Assembly (NCBI RefSeq): GCF_954871325.1
Contig: NC_088776.1
Location: 59,668,954-59,732,953, forward strand
Reading direction: 5' to 3'
DNA: 64,000 bases
From: Gordionus sp. m RMFG-2023
Taxonomy: Eukaryota > Nematomorpha > Gordioida > Chordodea > Parachordodidae
The notes below the pieces were generated by a model, which was not told where the DNA came from, ran no database searches, and saw only the letters and a list, made by a program, of their open reading frames with translations. Each line of letters opens with the position of its first letter. Position 1 is the stretch's first letter. Shown here one piece after another: positions 12,494 to 25,371 of this stretch. The translations under genes were made by a program, and so were the position numbers.

Positions 12494-12864
12494 TAGCGCG
12501 AAACAAATTGAGCGTTTCAAACGCAGCGTTACGAGCGCCATAATGTCTTCCTTACGGCCTTGTGCAAATTGATAAAATTACCGTTTGGCGTTAAGCAACC
12601 TTTTAAAAAAACGCAAATAAATAACTTACTTATATCCTAAAAAAAAAGAATATTTAGAAATTAAGGAAATAAGGAAATAAGGAAATAAGAAGGCAGGCGA
12701 TAATATAATTTTCAAAGACAAATCCTCTTTTTTTTTAGAAATTATTTAAAATTTTGAGTCGACGGATACTAACAAAAAAGACAACCTCAATTTAAACAAG
12801 GGACGCGTTACGTTTTTTATTTAAAAATTACGGCAACACGTAAACGCTCAATTCGGGCGCACTA
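12494..12864. mobile_element. MITE, GAGCGTTT-terminal family (copy 2)
   Basis: Left end TAGCGCG..CAAATTGAGCGTTT and right end AAACGCTCAATTCGGGCGCACTA form terminal inverted repeats. It shares its interior with 8213-8576, including the ACTTACTTATATCCTAAAAA block. The LINE fragment starts only about 35 bp beyond its right end. Confidence 0.7.
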
Positions 12865-12898
12865 TGAATTTTTTTAAAAATCAAAATTTTGTGATTTA

Positions 12899-13344
12899 CA
12901 CATTATTCTCAAAGTTAAAGGGGTCGCTGTTATATAGAAGGATATTGGATGCAATTAACTTTGTCTTTGAGTAGTTGACTTTCAGTCCGTATCCAAAGCA
13001 ATTTTTGACAAACAATGACAGCAAGTTTCTTAATTTGTACTCAGAGTTAGCTAATATGCATACATCATCGGCATAGCATAGAAAATTTAGAGAGTTGTGC
13101 ATGTTATAATCATATTGTTGATTCAGATATCGAGGGTTAAGAGCATGTTCTTGTTTGAAGGATTTATTCAGAATATCGTTCATTATTACATTAAATAGCA
13201 TAGGTGATAAAATGCATCCTTGTTTCAGTCCTCTGTTGGCCTTAAATGGTTGTGATTTTAGGTTCAGATGTTGTGGTATCACGTTATGATTATCGTATAT
13301 TATTTTTATAAGCGAAATCAGATGTTTATCTATTCCTATGTCCT
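12899..13344 (-). mobile_element. Inverted LINE reverse-transcriptase fragment
   Basis: The minus strand encodes a piece of a non-LTR reverse transcriptase. It has the RGLKQGCILSPMLFN block (the RxxxQG..LSP motif), the catalytic FLCYADD box, and the GLKVNYSKTK segment that follows in LINEs. The open frame runs on the minus strand to 12896. Its last 262 bp (12899-13160) are nearly identical, in reverse, to 13345-13606 on the plus strand. It therefore faces head to head with the next fragment. It is truncated at both ends, so it is an inactive piece. Confidence 0.8.
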
Positions 13345-14345
13345 CTTCAAACAAGAACATGCTCTTAACCCTCGATATCTGAATCAACAATATGATAATA
13401 ACATACACAACTCTCTAAATTTTCTATGCTATGCCGATGATGTATGCATATTAGCTAACTCTGAGTACAAATTAAGAAACTTGCTGTCATTGTTTGTCAA
13501 AAATTGCTTTGGATACGGACTGAAAGTCAACTACTCAAAGACAAAGTTAATTGCATCCAATATCCTTCTATATAACAGCGACCCCTTTAATTTGGATAAT
13601 GTGGTAGAAACGGTCTCGGATTTTAAGTACCTAGGAACCAGAATAATGTCATTAGGCACCACCATTTTGGATACTAAGTCGAGGACCAACAAGGCCAGAT
13701 CCCGATATCATCAGCTAACTAAATTATGGTCGTCCAACCAGGTATCTACGAACCTAAAAATAAGACTCTTTAAATCCCTAATTCTACCCATCTTAACATA
13801 CGGTTTGGAAACATGGCAGGACACTAAAAGCAACATCAACACATCCCAGACCTTCATAAACAAGTGCTTAAGAAGAATCACTAAAACTTACTATCCATAC
13901 AACACCCCAAACACAACTCTCTGGAACAGGTGTGACATCCTACCTATCAAATGACTCATTCCTTTGAGGAGATTAGAATTACTCGGCCACTGCTTAAGAC
14001 ATTCACGAGAGAATATGATATTTTCGTCCATGAAGTGGACCCCGGATTATGAAAGGCGAAGAACTCCCAAATACTATTGGCTGGCAAAATGTCTGAAGGA
14101 CATGGACTTGATCAATCTTACGTTTATAGATTTTCTTGCACTCAGCAAAAACAAGAAACATTTAAAGGAACATCTACAATACATGCTTAAATATGGTTTA
14201 AACTAGAGCAGGAATCGTGGAAGTATCAGACTATTTCTCGCACTGCCTTATTTCCAATCTCTTATCCCCAGTCTAATGACAACTTATGTTTTGGCACAAT
14301 TGGAATTATGGTTTAAATAAAAAGAGATGAGATAAGTATAATTAT
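13345..14345 (+). mobile_element. 5'-truncated LINE with reverse transcriptase C-terminus
   Basis: The plus-strand frame encodes the second part of a LINE reverse transcriptase: the catalytic FLCYADD box, then GLKVNYSKTK, FKYLGTRI, and a thumb-like C-terminal region with LRRLELLGHCLRHSREN. One in-frame TGA at 13952-13954 splits the frame; the rest is open to 14206. The 3' region ends in AT-rich ATTATTTTATTTTATT. The endonuclease and palm start are missing, so this is a dead 5'-truncated copy. The C-terminal GHCLRH-type motif is common in RTE-like and related invertebrate LINEs; the exact clade is not decided. Confidence 0.82.
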
Positions 14346-14699
14346 TATTTTATTTTATTTTTTCTAAATTTCCCCCTCCCCTTTATAACACCCTTTTTCC
14401 TTTCCCTACTGGATGAACGATTTTTGACGAAGTCAATGATAATCTTAAAACCATGAATATTAATAATGATAACGATCTCCAGGCTCAATATAATAATGAT
14501 AATAGTAAATAACATGGATTCCGAGCATTGCTTGCTTAATACAGACAAGGATCTATGGGGATACTTTTTGACTTAGAATGACAAATGATTGAGGATAAAA
14601 GAAGGAATAAATCAGACAAAGAAAATAAGCTCTTTAGGACAAGGGACTTCAGGAAGTGAGATTACAATTACAGAGAAGTTGAATACCTCAGGAATAGGA

Positions 14700-15056
14700 C
14701 ATGTTATATAGACATTGCGTTATCTTCCAAGGATATACTTACCAAACATTAAGAATTTTTTTCCCATCTCTTAAATCTAACCAGGCGTCAGGTACATTAT
14801 TATTAATATTAGCTACAATTCTTAACACTATCTTGCCGGTAACAAAACTAATAGATCCCCTCTTTCTTACTCCTCTCTTCTTTACTATGCTAGCTGACTA
14901 CATAGTGGTACTGCCCACTATAATAAAACGGGTATACATCATGTATAGGATCTATATACTAGTGAATATACATGGTGCACGCTACAACTCCTGGTGGGTG
15001 ATGAAATTGCACTTCGTGCAATTTCTGGCGTGGTAATGAATGAATGAATGAATTAA
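14700..15056 (+). repeat. Probable 3' end of another LINE or SINE
   Basis: The stretch ends with a perfect 10-bp stem hairpin (15003-15012 with 15016-15025, loop TTC), about 9 bp before a short ATGA tandem tail at 15035-15052. A hairpin followed by a short tandem tail is typical of LINE 3' ends recognised by their own reverse transcriptase. A 111-codon frame here shows no recognised domain, so the assignment rests on the tail alone. Confidence 0.4.
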
Positions 15057-18000
15057 CTGACTTAATTGAGCAAAATTTAAATCCCCCTTTCCCGTTCCTT
15101 ATACACTTATTACGTGAAAAATTAGGTTACATATAAATAGGGTTCATAATTACGAAAAATCAATTTATTTCTCATTCTTCAATTTAATTTAATAAAAAAT
15201 TTCACCCATTTTAATTGTTGGCTAAAAAGCTTCTTTAAAATTACATGGTTATTTCTAGTGTTCTGAAAACTGACAAAATTTTTGCTGTGTTTGGTGCTTG
15301 TTTAGGTTCTAAATATTTTTTATATGGTATTCAATCCAGGCTGGCCTAACAGAGGCCAAATTGAGCCAGGTTAATTTCATTATAAATAAGTCTATTTTGT
15401 AAGTTTAAGAGTCAATTAAGCTTTAAATAGCAATATTCAACTAGATTCACTGGTAAAAAAAATTGAAAAAATAGTTAAGTTAAGAGAGATGTATTTAATG
15501 CAATGATTAAAATTCGTAAACCTGGTCTAGTCCAGGGGGAAAAAACAGTTTTGGATTGGGTTCCCTAATTTAAATTCTTTTGGGTCCATGTTTGGAACAG
15601 GTTCAGAGATAAAGAGTCCAAATGTCAGAACCCTTGTTATTTTCTAAGATAAAATGGCTGTCTATTAGAGCTATGCATTGGAGTTTTCATTGACCCAGTC
15701 CAATGAAAGTTTAAAAAATTATTTATAGGACTGATATCCAATCTGTTGACTTTTTTCCAAAGATCCAAAATTTAATTAATAATTTTTTATTGGACTGTTA
15801 AAAAAGTAAGATATTTCAACAAAAGCAAAAAAATTCAAGGTGCTGAAGGATAGTGTAAAATAAGTTGTGTTATTACTGAAGATAAACTTTATATAAAATA
15901 TTTGAAAACCCAAATAACTTCAAAAAAATTTGATTCAAATTCAAAATAATTTTTAAAATCAAGGTCAAAATCTGGATAAGTCTAACCATTGTTCTCATAA
16001 TTAATCATTAACTTTTTGTATAAACAAATAAATGGCTAATAAAAATTCAAATCAATAAATTGAGTTAAATAGAAGTTTAATATACTATACAGTATTGTGC
16101 AGATTTGATGGAAAACATTTCCATATTTTTAATTCATTTGTAAATAAAATTATTTAACTTGTAAAAATTGATAAGAATATATAAATGTTATTTTAACAAT
16201 TTTTTGCAAGTCAGATAATTTTTTTATCAAATAAATTAAAAATGGAAATGTTTCCAACAAATCTGGTTAACACTATATTATGCATATAAAATATTAGCAA
16301 ATTTAATAATTTTAAAAGTATTTAAATTGATTTTTATGACAATTTAAAATAATATTCTAACATCATAATAATTACTAATATATACAAATAAATTAAAATT
16401 ACATTCTTCTTGAGAGGACTGACAATTTATTGATACTATATAGACTAATAAAAATGAAATAGACGAAAAAAATTGCATTTTCATATTGGATACGTGAATA
16501 TTAATCTGAAATGTATTTAACATCATATGGTTAATATGGCTGTCTGCAAGAATTTATTACTAATTTAATTTTAACTATATATAATTTAAGTAGAGAAAAT
16601 AAGTTTTTATAATAATTATATTGACAGATAACCTTTTAATTATTATTTATAGTTTGGGATTAATATATATTTTGACAAATTTTTAAAATTTTATAACCCT
16701 CTTAATTTGATAAATAATATTTACCAATTAGTGATCTTGTACATTTAAAATACACATCTTTCAGCGGTACACTTTTATTTTTAATTTTTATTACTAAAAT
16801 TATAGACTCATAGGCCCATACAAACTTTTTCTTGGGATGGGGTGGGAGATTTTTGTATACCTATCAAATGTTTTGTGTCTGACTAAAAAATTAAAAACCA
16901 TGATCTATATTCCAGAGTCAACAAGAAGAGGAAAATATGATTATATTATATACAATCACCATGGCTGCGATTATCTATTTTCAAGGTCACCCATGTTGTG
17001 TGAGCTTTTGTTTAAATGCTAAGCAGCAAGTTACTCATTGCCTCGATTTGATAACCTCTTTATTATATATATTTTTTACTGATATCATGCTTCATACAAA
17101 ATTATTTTACCTATGACTAGTTATAAAAACATTTCAAATATAATTTGTATTTAAAAATTATATTTTCTAACAAAATATATTGAATATTTTTGCAATTTAT
17201 CATAAAAATTATTTATTAGTGTTTTTAGGCTATTTTTATATAATATAATAATTTACAAAAGTGTTGTATCTCTCGCGATTCCCCATTTTTTCTGAATGAT
17301 ATTTAAAAAAAATTTAAATGTTTTAATTATTTTGTTTAGTTTCCTCTATAAAATAATTTTGTTCTATTTATATTTCCAGACTGACTTATACTCTTGCAGT
17401 AAATCAGAAATTATTCACAATCCGAAAGGGAAAAAAAGGAAAACAAATACTAAAATTGATAATTTTTTAAAATAAAATAAGGCTTGAAATTAATATTATA
17501 TACTACTCAAGCTGATTTGTATTGATACACATTTTAAATAAATTATAATCTTTATTCTAAGTATTATTATATATTAATGATAGCGACTGATTCAATAACG
17601 CTACTCAAAAGCAATGATTATTTTTTGTATAGAACCCAACATCAATACTCAGTGAGTTTAATTTTGCTTCAAAATTTAAATAATGGGTATGAAACATAGC
17701 GTCTACATGGCGGGGAGGTGGGTAGGAACAGTTTACATCCATTTTTACTTGAGGGGACTGGGTAAGGGTAGGCGCTTTAAGGGGGGTATGATAAATTTAT
17801 TGAGGGGTATCTATTAAATTTTTAGATGAAATAGGACAAAATATATTGCTGTAAAAATTAATACTTTTATTATAGACCTATTAAAATACAATGATGTTAC
17901 TGAACTTCGACCAAATCTATATATTGCACACAATCATAAACATTATTTTCCAAATAAAACAATTTTTGGATCAGTTTCTACTATCATTTTAAAAGTAACA

Positions 18001-18507
18001 AATGGTTAGAGATTCTACCAGTAAACTCATATTCATGCCAAGCAATATACTATAATTATTTTTTGGGTAAAATATTTTTTAAATTTGTGAAAAATTTTCA
18101 AAACTTTTTTGGATATAAGGCTTTGTCAAATAATTTGTTTTAAAAAGATTTGAATTCATTAAAAAAGAATATGTTGGATATAGGTTTTAAAAAGGTACAT
18201 GGGAATCCTTAGATTTTTTTTAATGATTTTTATTTTTAAAAAAAGGGTTTTTTGATAAAATTTAAAAAAAAATTATGTTGTATCTGTCGATTTGTTATTG
18301 ATATTTATGGAGGTTTTTAAAAATATATTTTTTTAATAGAAAAGGGGGGACTTTTAATTCTCTTGGTTTAATTTTAAAACATTCTTTTATATAATATGAA
18401 ATTCATAAAAAATGAGATATGGATGAATGGGGTATACAAATAAATAAATATAAATAGGAACATATGAAAGAGGTTTTGATAATTTTCATAAAACATTAAG
18501 ATTTATC
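15057..18507. other. Gene-free AT-rich stretch
   Basis: No recognised coding sequence or RNA gene. Around 17690-17850 there is a G-rich repeat (GGCGGGGAGGTGGGTAGG) that reappears, diverged and inverted, at about 59700-59850. Confidence 0.4.
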
Positions 18508-18830
18508 CAATGTCATATAATAATATCAGGAATGACGATGCATTTATAATAATGCATTTTAAAGCGTCGTTGTAATCAGCTGGCCCCGCCACCCATTTGG
18601 TATTTATTCACATTCACATGTTAAAAATTACTATTAAATTGATAACTTGCTTCCTTAATTATCTCGATGGATATTTCTTTAATAAAGTTTGTGTCAGAAA
18701 TAGGAATAAATTGGCCTATTGTTTAAATTTTTTTAATAATGACATGGGCAATCAAAATGGCGTCCCCTACTGTTTTGATTGATGTAGACTTTTAATGAAT
18801 GCATCGTCAGTCTAGGTATTATTATATGTC
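18508..18830. mobile_element. P-superfamily-like MITE (copy 1)
   Basis: The left end CAATGTCATATAATAATATC and right end GATTATTATATGTC-like sequence are inverted copies, followed inward by ACGATGCATT on both sides. Subterminal AATCAGCTGG and CAAAATGGCGTCCCC blocks match those of the P element at 42249-47131. It has no transposase and is about 323 bp long, so it is a non-autonomous derivative. The last four bases of the right terminus have diverged. Confidence 0.6.
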
Positions 18831-19021
18831 TTTTTTATAATCGATGAGCAGGTATTCCTATCCATATTACCTTCTATTTAGTATTATGTATTGGTGGAGG
18901 AAAGGGGTTTAGGGAGTGAAGTAGGTTAGCTAAAAATGATATAAAACGGTCAAATTTCTTAATATGAATACTCCACTATTGGAACAACATCTAAATGAGT
19001 TATATATAATTTACCTATTTT
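18831..19021. other. Short AT-rich spacer
   Basis: Nothing recognised between the two neighbouring MITEs. Confidence 0.4.
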
Positions 19022-19214
19022 TAGTGTTGTTAAATAGCTCGTTTTCAACCGATTTTTAAAAATGCCTATCTCAAATTTCATCCAGAATAGTATTATGCAA
19101 GCGTGAAAATTTTGCTTATAGGGAACAAAGATCTAGACATATTCGAAATCTCGAGGCTTAGGCAATATTTTTCTGGCTAAAATTTTGAGCAAAACGAGCC
19201 GTTTAACAACACTA
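19022..19214. mobile_element. MITE, TAGTGTTGTTAAAC family (copy 3)
   Basis: A 193-bp copy starting TAGTGTTGTTAAATAGCTCG and ending CGAGCCGTTTAACAACACTA. The right arm is well preserved and the left arm diverged. Confidence 0.75.
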
Positions 19215-21222
19215 CCTACTTTATATTTTTATTAAAAATTATTTCATTCGCTTCAATTATTTATTATTTTTGATTATATGATAACACAAATATTTATATA
19301 TCTTAAATCATTCTTTAGGCGAGTTTTTTTTAAATTTAAAATAATTTTACGGGAAATGTATTCCAGCGTTTAGAATACCCGCATTAGGAATTGTAGATAA
19401 TTTTGTTTTTAACTTTATAATCAATTATAATTTATGTGAAAAATTTATGGAAAAACTAATATAAGTTTATGGTATAATTGTCTGAAATTCATAGGGTAGG
19501 TATTAAAAATATAATGGAATACATTTCTGGTAAAATCAGATTTTTAAATTTGAAAAAAACGCACTCAAAAAATGATTTTAAGTTGAAAAAATAACACATA
19601 TACTGTAAAAATTTATGAGTAAGTAGGTAAAAGAAATATTAGTATATTTTAAAAAAAATGTAAAAAGAATCCCCAAAGAGATTCTTTGGCAAAAGTAAAA
19701 CCTATCGTTGTGACCTCCACTATTATGTTTATATTTCCCTCCCCCCTAGTGATTTTTATTAAATTCATTACCCTATGGTAATGGGGGTGAGGGGAAAAAA
19801 ATTACGTTGTTTAGACTTGAATATCCATTTTTCTTAGGACTCCTCGTGGAATAACGCCTGTGCGATAAGTCGACGCAAGTATAGTATCGTACAAGGGGGC
19901 AGGCATTTTTAACATAATATTAGCATAATATCATCTGATTTTTAGGAACTATTACTGAAAAGACATGCTTCCAGGGCAGAAGGTGTTTTCGGGGTTGACT
20001 ATCGCAGATATATTTGCCATGGCAAAAGTGATGGCCTTTGTTGTGTATGATTTGGTTACAATTGATGCAAATAGAAGAAGTTGCACCTATCATAGTTCGG
20101 TGAAGATTCTATGTTGTTCCGTCATGATAATAACTCCGAGCCTTTAAAGATAAATGAATTAAGATTATTGTCAAGTGGACCTTTTTAAAAGAGATAATAA
20201 ACAGAATGAGCAGCAAGAGAGCAACTAATTATTTTTATGAATTTTGTCCTAAAGTGGGATGGAGAACTGTTTTTCTCACAGTTGTCTAGGGCAACAAATT
20301 TTCGTGGTAAGATTGGATGCGATGAAGACGGATATCGTTATTGACAAGGAAGAGCGGGGATCTGTTCTTTTTATACTTGCTGGGAAACTAGAAACCAAGC
20401 TAGATTGTATAGAATGAGGATTCTACTAGGGCCATAATTTTAAGGTAGAAAAGCTAAGAGATCCTCATATTTAAAATTGGTGAGGATTTCATTTTAAAAA
20501 GTTTTATCAGTAGGTTGAAATTGGTTTAACCATTGTTTAAAGAGTATCAAGAGTTCCTACTTCTCTTATGAAAGCACCTAGGTGGTAAATTAGATTATTG
20601 GCATCACTTAGAATAGATTGGGGTGTAAAACTTATGTGCCTACCTGGCTACAACAAATCCGGTGTAAATATTCCCGTGTAAACCCCAGGCGGTACCCTCT
20701 TTTTTCCCCCCGAAGTTTATTCAAGTGGGGGAGGATTGTCATGTTTACAACTTATTTAAGTAATTTTTACCATGATTTTTTTTTGTTATCAAAATTAACT
20801 AGCCTTACAAAATTTGAAAGTGATTAACAAATGTTCACTTTCACCTTTTGTAGAGCAAAGGCTGTATTGTATATAAACACATTTATTACTACATTGAAAT
20901 TTGTGAGTATATGACACCGCATTGGTTGTTTAAAAAGAACACATAACAAACCAACCAGGTTTTCGATGATACGATTGGATAAAAAAATATTAGCACATAC
21001 AATTAATGAAAAACATATAAAAGGACGGAATTATTGGTGGATGATGATGTTTTTTTATTTTAATTATTTTTTGTAAACTTTGATTTTATAAATAATATTA
21101 ATTTTCTTATATATTAAGCCTGTCTGTCAATAACAAATTTAAAGAGCAAAAAATAATTGCAACGATTGCGAAAAAAATTGAGAATCGAGGAGAATATAAG
21201 AACTCTTAGCAAGCCAAGCAAT
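19215..21222. other. Gene-free stretch
   Basis: About 19840-20720 is less AT-rich and less repetitive than its surroundings, and might hold an exon or noncoding RNA, but no frame, splice pair or RNA fold convinced me. A GGGAAATGTATTCCAGC segment at about 19349 and its inverted counterpart TGGAATACATTTC near 19517 suggest one more decayed inverted-repeat element. Confidence 0.35.
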
Positions 21223-21399
21223 TCGTGTTGTTAAACCGCCCAATTTGAGCCGATTTTTTAAAACGGCTAACTCAACATTATAGCCTGAAAAATATTGCTA
21301 AAACATCTAGATTTGGCCAATAGATGCTCAATCTTATGTAAAATATTGAGTTACCCGTTTTTAAAAAATGACTCAAATTTATCGGTTTTACAACAAGTA
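21223..21399. mobile_element. MITE, TAGTGTTGTTAAAC family (copy 4)
   Basis: A diverged copy with GTGTTGTTAAACCGCCC at the left and a CGGTTTTACAACAAG right end. It is followed about 30 bp later by another copy. Confidence 0.6.
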
Positions 21400-21430
21400 T
21401 GAATAAGTGAGTTTGAAAGACCCTGCACCA

Positions 21431-21655
21431 TAGTGTTGTTACACGGCTAATTTTGAGCTGATATTTAAAAAGACGGCTAAGTCAATATTTTAACCAAAGA
21501 AATATTGCCGAAGGCTCCAGATTTTGCTAATAGATGTCTAGACCTTTGTGCCATTTATGAGCAAAATCTTCAGGCTTGAGTAATATTTTTCTGGATAAAA
21601 TATTGAGTTGGCCATTTTTAAAAATCGGCTCAAATTGAGCCGTTAAACAACAAGT
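21431..21655. mobile_element. MITE, TAGTGTTGTTAAAC family (copy 5)
   Basis: It starts TAGTGTTGTTACACGGC and ends GAGCCGTTAAACAACAAGTA. Like its neighbour, it ends ACAAGTA rather than ACACTA, a shared variant. Confidence 0.7.
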
Positions 21656-23031
21656 AAGAATATGTAAGGATCAGCTTTGTAAAGTATAAATGTTTAAATT
21701 TATGCATAAATAATTACTGATCCTTTATTGTCGCAATTAGACCATACAATATAATCCAAAAATACAATTACGATAAAATAATCAAAATTATGAAATCATA
21801 TTAAAAAAAAATTAAAAGTTAAAAAAAAATAATTAATGAACCCAAATCTCCAAAAACCTTAAAGACTTTCTTCTAAAAAAATTAAAATTTGTATAGTCTA
21901 TTCTATAATATAATTCATATATTCTCCAAATTTATTTAGCATATAAAATTCATAATATTCAAATTAATCATATAAATGAATTTAAAGTATACCCAAGTGA
22001 TTACCCCAGAATATAGATTTGGGGAATTCTATCAAAGGCTATGTGCTTTTAATTTTAGGCTTTGTGCCTACTTAGACTGGGTAAAGCTACTCACATAATC
22101 TTAGTCCTAAGCTAGCCGCCGCATCAAATCTTATGACGGCCCTCGTCCCCTCTACGTCCCTTACTCTCAATGACAAGGAAAGGGAAATAGGAAGTGAGAG
22201 GATAATAAGAGGAAGATGAAGAAGTTAGAACATAACAGACATCTTAAATGATATTCCATTTTGTAACACAGAATTTGATTGTATATCTTAACAACTAATG
22301 GTCTATAATAATTTGTATATCAATAAATGAACGAGTTAAACCTTTATATTCTTAACATAAAATAATTGTTAATAAAGAATAAAATATTTTTATATGCTAT
22401 TTAATTGTTAATGCCCGTGATTTTTTTTAAAAATTAAACCCTACTTTCAATTTTAAATTTTTACTATAAAAGGAATTGTAATTATGTAATTATATTTTTT
22501 TTTCCAGAAAACCACGATTACATATAATTGTTAGTTAACCAGGAATTAATTACAATTTTTGGGTAGTAATGCCCATCCCTTTTGCAATCTATCTATGAAG
22601 TTTTATAAAATATATATTAACTACATATAAAAATTTTTTAATTTATTTATAAAATACAAAAAATACTTTTATAGAAATTAGGTGATAAAAAGGCCATAAA
22701 ATAAAAAAAATGATAGGTTACGCTTTGAATATAATATAATATAAATTTTTTTTTAAAACACAATATTAGCTAATGTGCCATCTCTATATATTACGGAATT
22801 TTTTTTTTGCAATTTTAATTTAATTGTTTGTTAGCCTTTCTTTCTATTATTGAGTGATAATTATTTATATGGAGGAAGATCTAAATTTATCAATTTTATA
22901 TTGATTTTTTTTATGTAAAATAAAAATATTTGACTTTATTTTATTGAAACTAAACGACATTATAACATATGTCTATTATTTTGAGTCATTATAAAGATTA
23001 ATTTCTATATTTAAATAAATTTGGGCCGAGA
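21656..23031. other. Gene-free AT-rich stretch
   Basis: No recognised gene. A less AT-rich block at about 22020-22340 ends in CAATAAATGAACGAG, which could be the 3' tail of an old LINE, but no domain supports this. Confidence 0.3.
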
Positions 23032-23397
23032 TGGGTAGGTAAGTTCGGGCCGGGCCGGCAAAACTTAAAAAAATTTCGGGCAGGGCCAGGTTTGAAAGGC
23101 CCGATGCTAATTTAAGGCACATCCTATTTAATTTGACAAATAAAAAATTAACTTTTGTAGAATATGTTATTCCAAGTAGTAATCTACATCGGACCTAATT
23201 TTTCAAGTACTTCCCGGCCAATTTAAATATAATTTAATTCATTTTTATAATTACTCATAATATATGGCGTCTAGTATATCTATAAATAAAATTAAAAAAT
23301 TCAACATAAAATTGATAAATTATAGATATATTTTAAAAAAAATTTATAGGCCCGACCCGAACCGGCCCGAATACCCAGTTTTTTTTGCGTATCTCTA
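23032..23397. repeat. GGCCCG-rich inverted-repeat element
   Basis: The left side has GAGATGGGTAGG..TTCGGGCCGGGCC, and the right side has GGCCCGACCCGAACCGGCCC..ACCC..ATCTC, roughly its complement. The CG-rich arms stand out from the AT-rich flanks. Similar GGCCCG-containing stretches lie at about 25905-26150 and 36180-36590. It is probably a non-autonomous element. Confidence 0.45.
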
Positions 23398-24414
23398 ATT
23401 CCAAAAGCACGTGTTAAAATACCTATCCTATAAATTTTTTAAACACAATTTTCTAAGAATATTATAAAAAATTGCCTGATTATGGACACTGCCGGTAAAA
23501 GTAATATAAACAGTTTGAATAACTCTTCCCCATCATTAGACTCTACGATTGTGTTTGGCCAATACTTTTTCGAAAATATTTTATATCCATTTGCTTTTTA
23601 ACAAAAAAAAAACGACTTTTAATTCGATTCTAATAACAAATTTTTTAAATATAAGTTTCGAAAAAGACATTTCCGGTGTTAAAAGCTATTAGACTATCTA
23701 ATAATACATATTAATGGGTTATGCATTAGATGATTAGTAGAAATAATTTAGATGTGAATTTTTTTCTTCTTCCTGGTCACGTGATCGTTCCGTTTTCGCC
23801 TTAGGGTTTTGATATTTAAGTATAATCTAACGTGCGAAGAGGATCTAATTGACAGCTCCATAACCTTGGGTGGGCTATGAGCTATCCCCAAAAACAAGGA
23901 GATCCAAATTTTGCCCCACTGTAATGTAACTTTGTATTTATATTTATGTATCTATTTTTTTCATTGATATAAACACCTATATTTAAAATTTAGCACCAAA
24001 ATAAATTTAAATTTAAATTTAAAACCCTGTATGGAACCTTATTTCATTTTTTTAAATATAAGATTCGACCGGATCTGAAAACGTAGTTTTTTGAAGTTCT
24101 CCTGCCGGAAGTCGCTGAAAAAGAATTTCGAGAGAGGTCCGCCTTTAAAATTATAGAAATTTTATCCTAAGATATTTTTACAAGAGTATCTTCGTTGAGG
24201 GATACTTTCATAATAAAATTCTCAATGATATATTCCTTTTCTCTTCTTTTTTGTATTCTAGATCTTTCTATGCTTCTTTTTTTAAGGCTAAAACATATTT
24301 CATCTTGGCAAGACGCTCCTAACAACTCATTCGGTGAGGCTAATATTAAACAATTTCCAACCCATGGATAATCACGTGACCTGTCAGATGTGACAAGTTT
24401 CATTTAAATCTTAT

Positions 24415-24619
24415 CTTGAAATCATAGTAGCGCGATAGCGGTTTAGCAGCTGACGGTTTTTTTAAAATCTTTTTATGAGATCAATTTTTTTGTTATCAAA
24501 ATCATTATTTCTTTATATTATTATTATGAATTGAATTAAAAGTAAAATTAATATTAATGAGATTTTAAAAATAGAATCAGCTGTTAAATCGCCATCGCAA
24601 TTGCGCCACTGAATTCAAG
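24415..24619. mobile_element. MITE with CTTGAATTCAGTGGCGC-like termini
   Basis: The left end CTTGAAATCATAGTAGCGCG and the complement of the right end (CTTGAATTCAGTGGCGCAAT) are inverted copies. They are followed inward by matching GCGGTTTAGCAGCTGA and GCGATTTAACAGCTGA blocks. It is 205 bp long with no reading frame. Confidence 0.6.
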
Positions 24620-24730
24620 GTTAACCCTAACCCATATCATCTTAAAACTATTGCTTATTAACTCAAAATATATTTCATCCAATTAAAAAATTTCCATTTA
24701 AGTCGTAGATTCTTTGAGACGCGTTTTATG

Positions 24731-24946
24731 GTAAGCGGAAAATGATTAACTGAAAAAATAAATCCCCAATATTAATTCTTAGAAATTAATTTCCCCGGAA
24801 TTGATTTTTCTTAAAATTTTTAAACATTTTTTTCGAGGATTTATAAGGGAATTTTTTCTCCTATTTTTATATTATTTTGTAATTTTTAATATCTTAATAA
24901 AATGGGGATTATTTTTTCGGATAATTATTTTCCTAGATTCGTTTTA
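24731..24946. repeat. Dispersed repeat, GGTAAGCGG family (copy 3)
   Basis: It starts GGTAAGCGGAAAATGATTAAC and ends GGATAATTATTTTCC, with the shared TAATTTTTAATATCTT block inside. It is longer than the other two copies. Confidence 0.5.
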
Positions 24947-25371
24947 TATTATCTATTTATATATCCCAGTGACCTTTATTTGCGGGGTTTTAAGTAGATA
25001 ACTTTAATCATTTATAAGAACGCGTTTTTCGAATTTTGAAAGACCCCTAGAATAGATTTCCTGCCCTGTGTCAAAAATAAACAAATTTGACCATGTTTGT
25101 TTATTTATTTTAACGTTTATATTTTTTTATAAAAATCTTTAATCAATTTTTGAGCGCCATCTTTTAAAAATTTTTTAAAAAATTGATTATACCGGAAACG
25201 TATTATTCGCGCATGCGTAGAATACTTGTTCTATGATTTTTAGTAAATTTTTATTCTTAAACCTTTGAAATAATGCAAAAGTTTTAGATATAAGTGCTTC
25301 TAAATACAAGTTATTAATCACTTAAGATTCAATGATAAAAAAAATGTCTGATTCATATGGTAAGATAATTT

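Noticed and set aside
14701-15036. A 111-codon plus-strand frame as a protein gene
   Set aside because: It is hydrophobic and repeat-like, without a recognised domain, and ends in a LINE/SINE-like tail; treated as repeat.
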